Source of the DNA: Streptomyces sp. Ncost-T10-10d
GTDB taxonomy: Bacteria > Actinomycetota > Actinomycetes > Streptomycetales > Streptomycetaceae
Reading direction: 5' to 3'
Assembly (NCBI RefSeq): GCF_900091955.1
Contig: NZ_FMDF01000157.1
Span: 101,231 to 165,230 of the forward strand
DNA: 64,000 nt
The notes under the pieces are model-generated. The model saw only the letters and a list, made by a program, of their open reading frames with translations. It did no database searches and had not been told where the DNA came from. Positions 62,651 through 64,000 of the stretch are shown here, in pieces (the first letter of the stretch is position 1; each line of letters opens with the position of its first letter). Both the position numbers and the translations under genes were made by a program.

Positions 62651-63129
62651 AGCTCATCGGCAGCAGTCTCAACATCGCGAACGCGTTCGTTACACCCAGG
62701 CACGCCAGTCTCAGCAACACAGCCGATCACCATGCCGTGCTCACTGTCGGCCGTGCGAGAGCGGCGACTTGAGCGATCCTGTCTGTCACCCTGGGAGACC
62801 TGGTCCCACCAGCACAGATGAGGTATTCGGCAAGGTCAGGGATAGCGGAGGGAGAAGCTGGGAGTCACCACGTAGACCGCGCCCTGCTCTGAGTGGGACT
62901 GGTGAAAGGCGCCTGGCAGGCCAATGGCCAGGTCAGTTCGTCGCCCGCCTCGTTCATGGCCGGTCGGCCGTGGCAGGCGATCGTGATCCCGCCGGCGCAC
63001 GGGCCGGGCGGCGGAGAGCAGCCTGTAGGTGATATCGGCACCTGGATCTACCCGCCGCATCCTCGGCCGTAGGGCTGCATGAAGGCTTCACGGGCCCACC
63101 CGCACAAGGCACATGGGTGGAGGAGAGCG
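62651..63129. other. Stretch without a recognisable gene
   Basis: A minus-strand frame at 62836-63060 reads GAFHQSHSEQGAVYVVTPSF but has no ribosome site or family likeness. Nothing else is visible. Confidence 0.4.
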
Positions 63130-63945
63130 TCAGCGGCCCTCCTGCAGATCCGCGGAGAGGTGTACGGCCCCGGTGCAGGCCAGTCGGTCCGCCATCTCGA
63201 CGCACGCCTCGGCCCCCTTCGGGCTCGTAGCGGGCAGCATCGGGCTGCTTTTGCCGTGCGTCACCCTGTCCCGGTGCGAGGCGAGCAGCTCGTCCGCTCC
63301 GGATCGGATCGAGACCTCCAGGGCGCCATCGCGCGCGTCCGTCTCCACCTCGGACCAGACGGTGGCGCAGGACGGGCTGAACCGGAGCCGTACGGCGTAG
63401 GCATCCTCAGTGACGGTGCTCTCAGTGCGGGCATCCCGGTTGCAGCGGGAGGAGCCCGGATACTGCCCCCGGCAGCTTTCCTTGCGGCAGGACGCCGCTT
63501 GCCGCTCCGGGCTGCCGCCCGACAGGGCCGGGGCACCCACGGCGCAGGCCACGGCGCCCAGCGTGGCGGATACAGCCAGCACGACGGCCGTCCGCAGCCG
63601 TCGCGCCCGGGCAGCTGACGCGAGCGGTAGCCGCGGCGCAGGGGGCTGGGGCGCGCTCAGCGGTCTGGTCTCGGCCCGGCAGGCGTTCTCCCACAGGGTG
63701 ATCAGCGGCGCCATCTCCGTGCCCCCGAGTCGCCCCAGAGCCTCGACAGCGGTACGCGGCGGGAGCTTGACGCCGTTGAGGTAACGGTGCCATGAGGACT
63801 TGCTGTGGGCGGTGCGTGTGGCCAGCGCGGCCAGGCTCAGCCCGGTCTGCTGTTTGAGGTCGCGCAGCCGCTCCACCAGCAGCAGCCCGTCGGGGCCGAG
63901 CGAGTCGGGCAGTTGCTGCCAGCGAGCCGTCGCTTGCTCCTTCAT
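63130..63945 (-). CDS. XRE-type regulator with membrane helix and DUF2690
   Basis: A 271-residue protein: an N-terminal helix-turn-helix (20-75, LVERLRDLKQQTGLSLAALA, HSKSSWHRYLNGVKLPPRTA), a membrane helix near 118-138, and an extracytoplasmic DUF2690 domain with four or more Cys (CRKESCRGQYPGSSRC). Such proteins may pass an envelope signal to DNA, or use the HTH as a protein-binding domain. ATG 63945 follows GGGAACGGC. Confidence 0.87.
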   Translation of the reverse strand: MKEQATARWQQLPDSLGPDGLLLVERLRDLKQQTGLSLAALATRTAHSKSSWHRYLNGVKLPPRTAVEALGRLGGTEMAPLITLWENACRAETRPLSAPQPPAPRLPLASAARARRLRTAVVLAVSATLGAVACAVGAPALSGGSPERQAASCRKESCRGQYPGSSRCNRDARTESTVTEDAYAVRLRFSPSCATVWSEVETDARDGALEVSIRSGADELLASHRDRVTHGKSSPMLPATSPKGAEACVEMADRLACTGAVHLSADLQEGR

Positions 63946-64000
63946 GCCGTTCCCAATCCTTCTATCAGGCATCCGGCTCATTCCGGATCGCGTGATGTGT

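Noticed and set aside
1..64000. CRISPR arrays, rRNA and tRNA genes
   Set aside because: No regularly spaced repeat array was seen, and I recognised no tRNA cloverleaf or rRNA segment by eye; a tRNA scan would settle this.

Overview
The window is GC-rich DNA (roughly 70%) with actinomycete-style RBSs, many GTG starts and GTGA/ATGA gene overlaps. SARP/AfsR regulators, an MauE/TlpA pair, TerD, a BlaI-M56 pair, DUF4232 and DUF2690 proteins, and TTA codons confined to regulatory or secreted-function genes all point to Streptomyces or a very close relative. The density of broken genes and transposase remnants fits a chromosome arm rather than the core.

Layout. 0-5.3 kb: TetR fragment, metal-type permease, methyltransferase, BlaI-M56 regulator pair and a secreted SRPBCC protein. 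5.4-13.7 kb: a self-contained peptide system. A large SARP/AfsR regulator faces a 60-residue precursor with eight cysteines in its last 34 residues. The precursor is followed by two perfect hairpins, then an MauE-type membrane redox protein, a membrane TlpA-like thioredoxin, an ABC exporter without a peptidase domain, and an S26 signal peptidase, the last three overlapping by ATGA. I read this as a disulfide-rich secreted peptide (bacteriocin-like) locus that I cannot assign to a named class. 13.9-24 kb: LysR regulator, XRE-cupin regulator with a thioredoxin-reductase-like flavoprotein and thioredoxin, PQQ-type propeller, FAD monooxygenase, and a MerR regulator coupled to a BtrH-like acyltransferase.

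24.5-35 kb: envelope and stress genes (TPM-like secreted protein, TerD, TatA, LytR-CpsA-Psr protein, P-type ATPase with ArsR, GlsB). Several start next to a TTGCGCAA-centred dyad, suggesting one shared regulator. 37.5-43.8 kb: molybdate uptake genes modABC, two HTH-TOBE molybdate-type regulators and a sulfite-oxidase-like molybdopterin domain protein, interrupted by decayed genes (glutamine amidotransferase, PucR, NAD formate dehydrogenase). 43.9-57.6 kb: HAD phosphatase, TetR with a membrane hydrolase, VOC protein, secreted zinc metalloprotease, a divergent tryptophan-2,3-dioxygenase-family protein, and many transposase, integrase, sulfatase, tsaD and HEAT fragments. 57.6-64 kb: a second SARP regulator divergent from a secreted PI-PLC/ricin-lectin protein, a transposase remnant, and an XRE-DUF2690 membrane regulator.

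All functions are read from motifs and remembered family features; no database search was possible.
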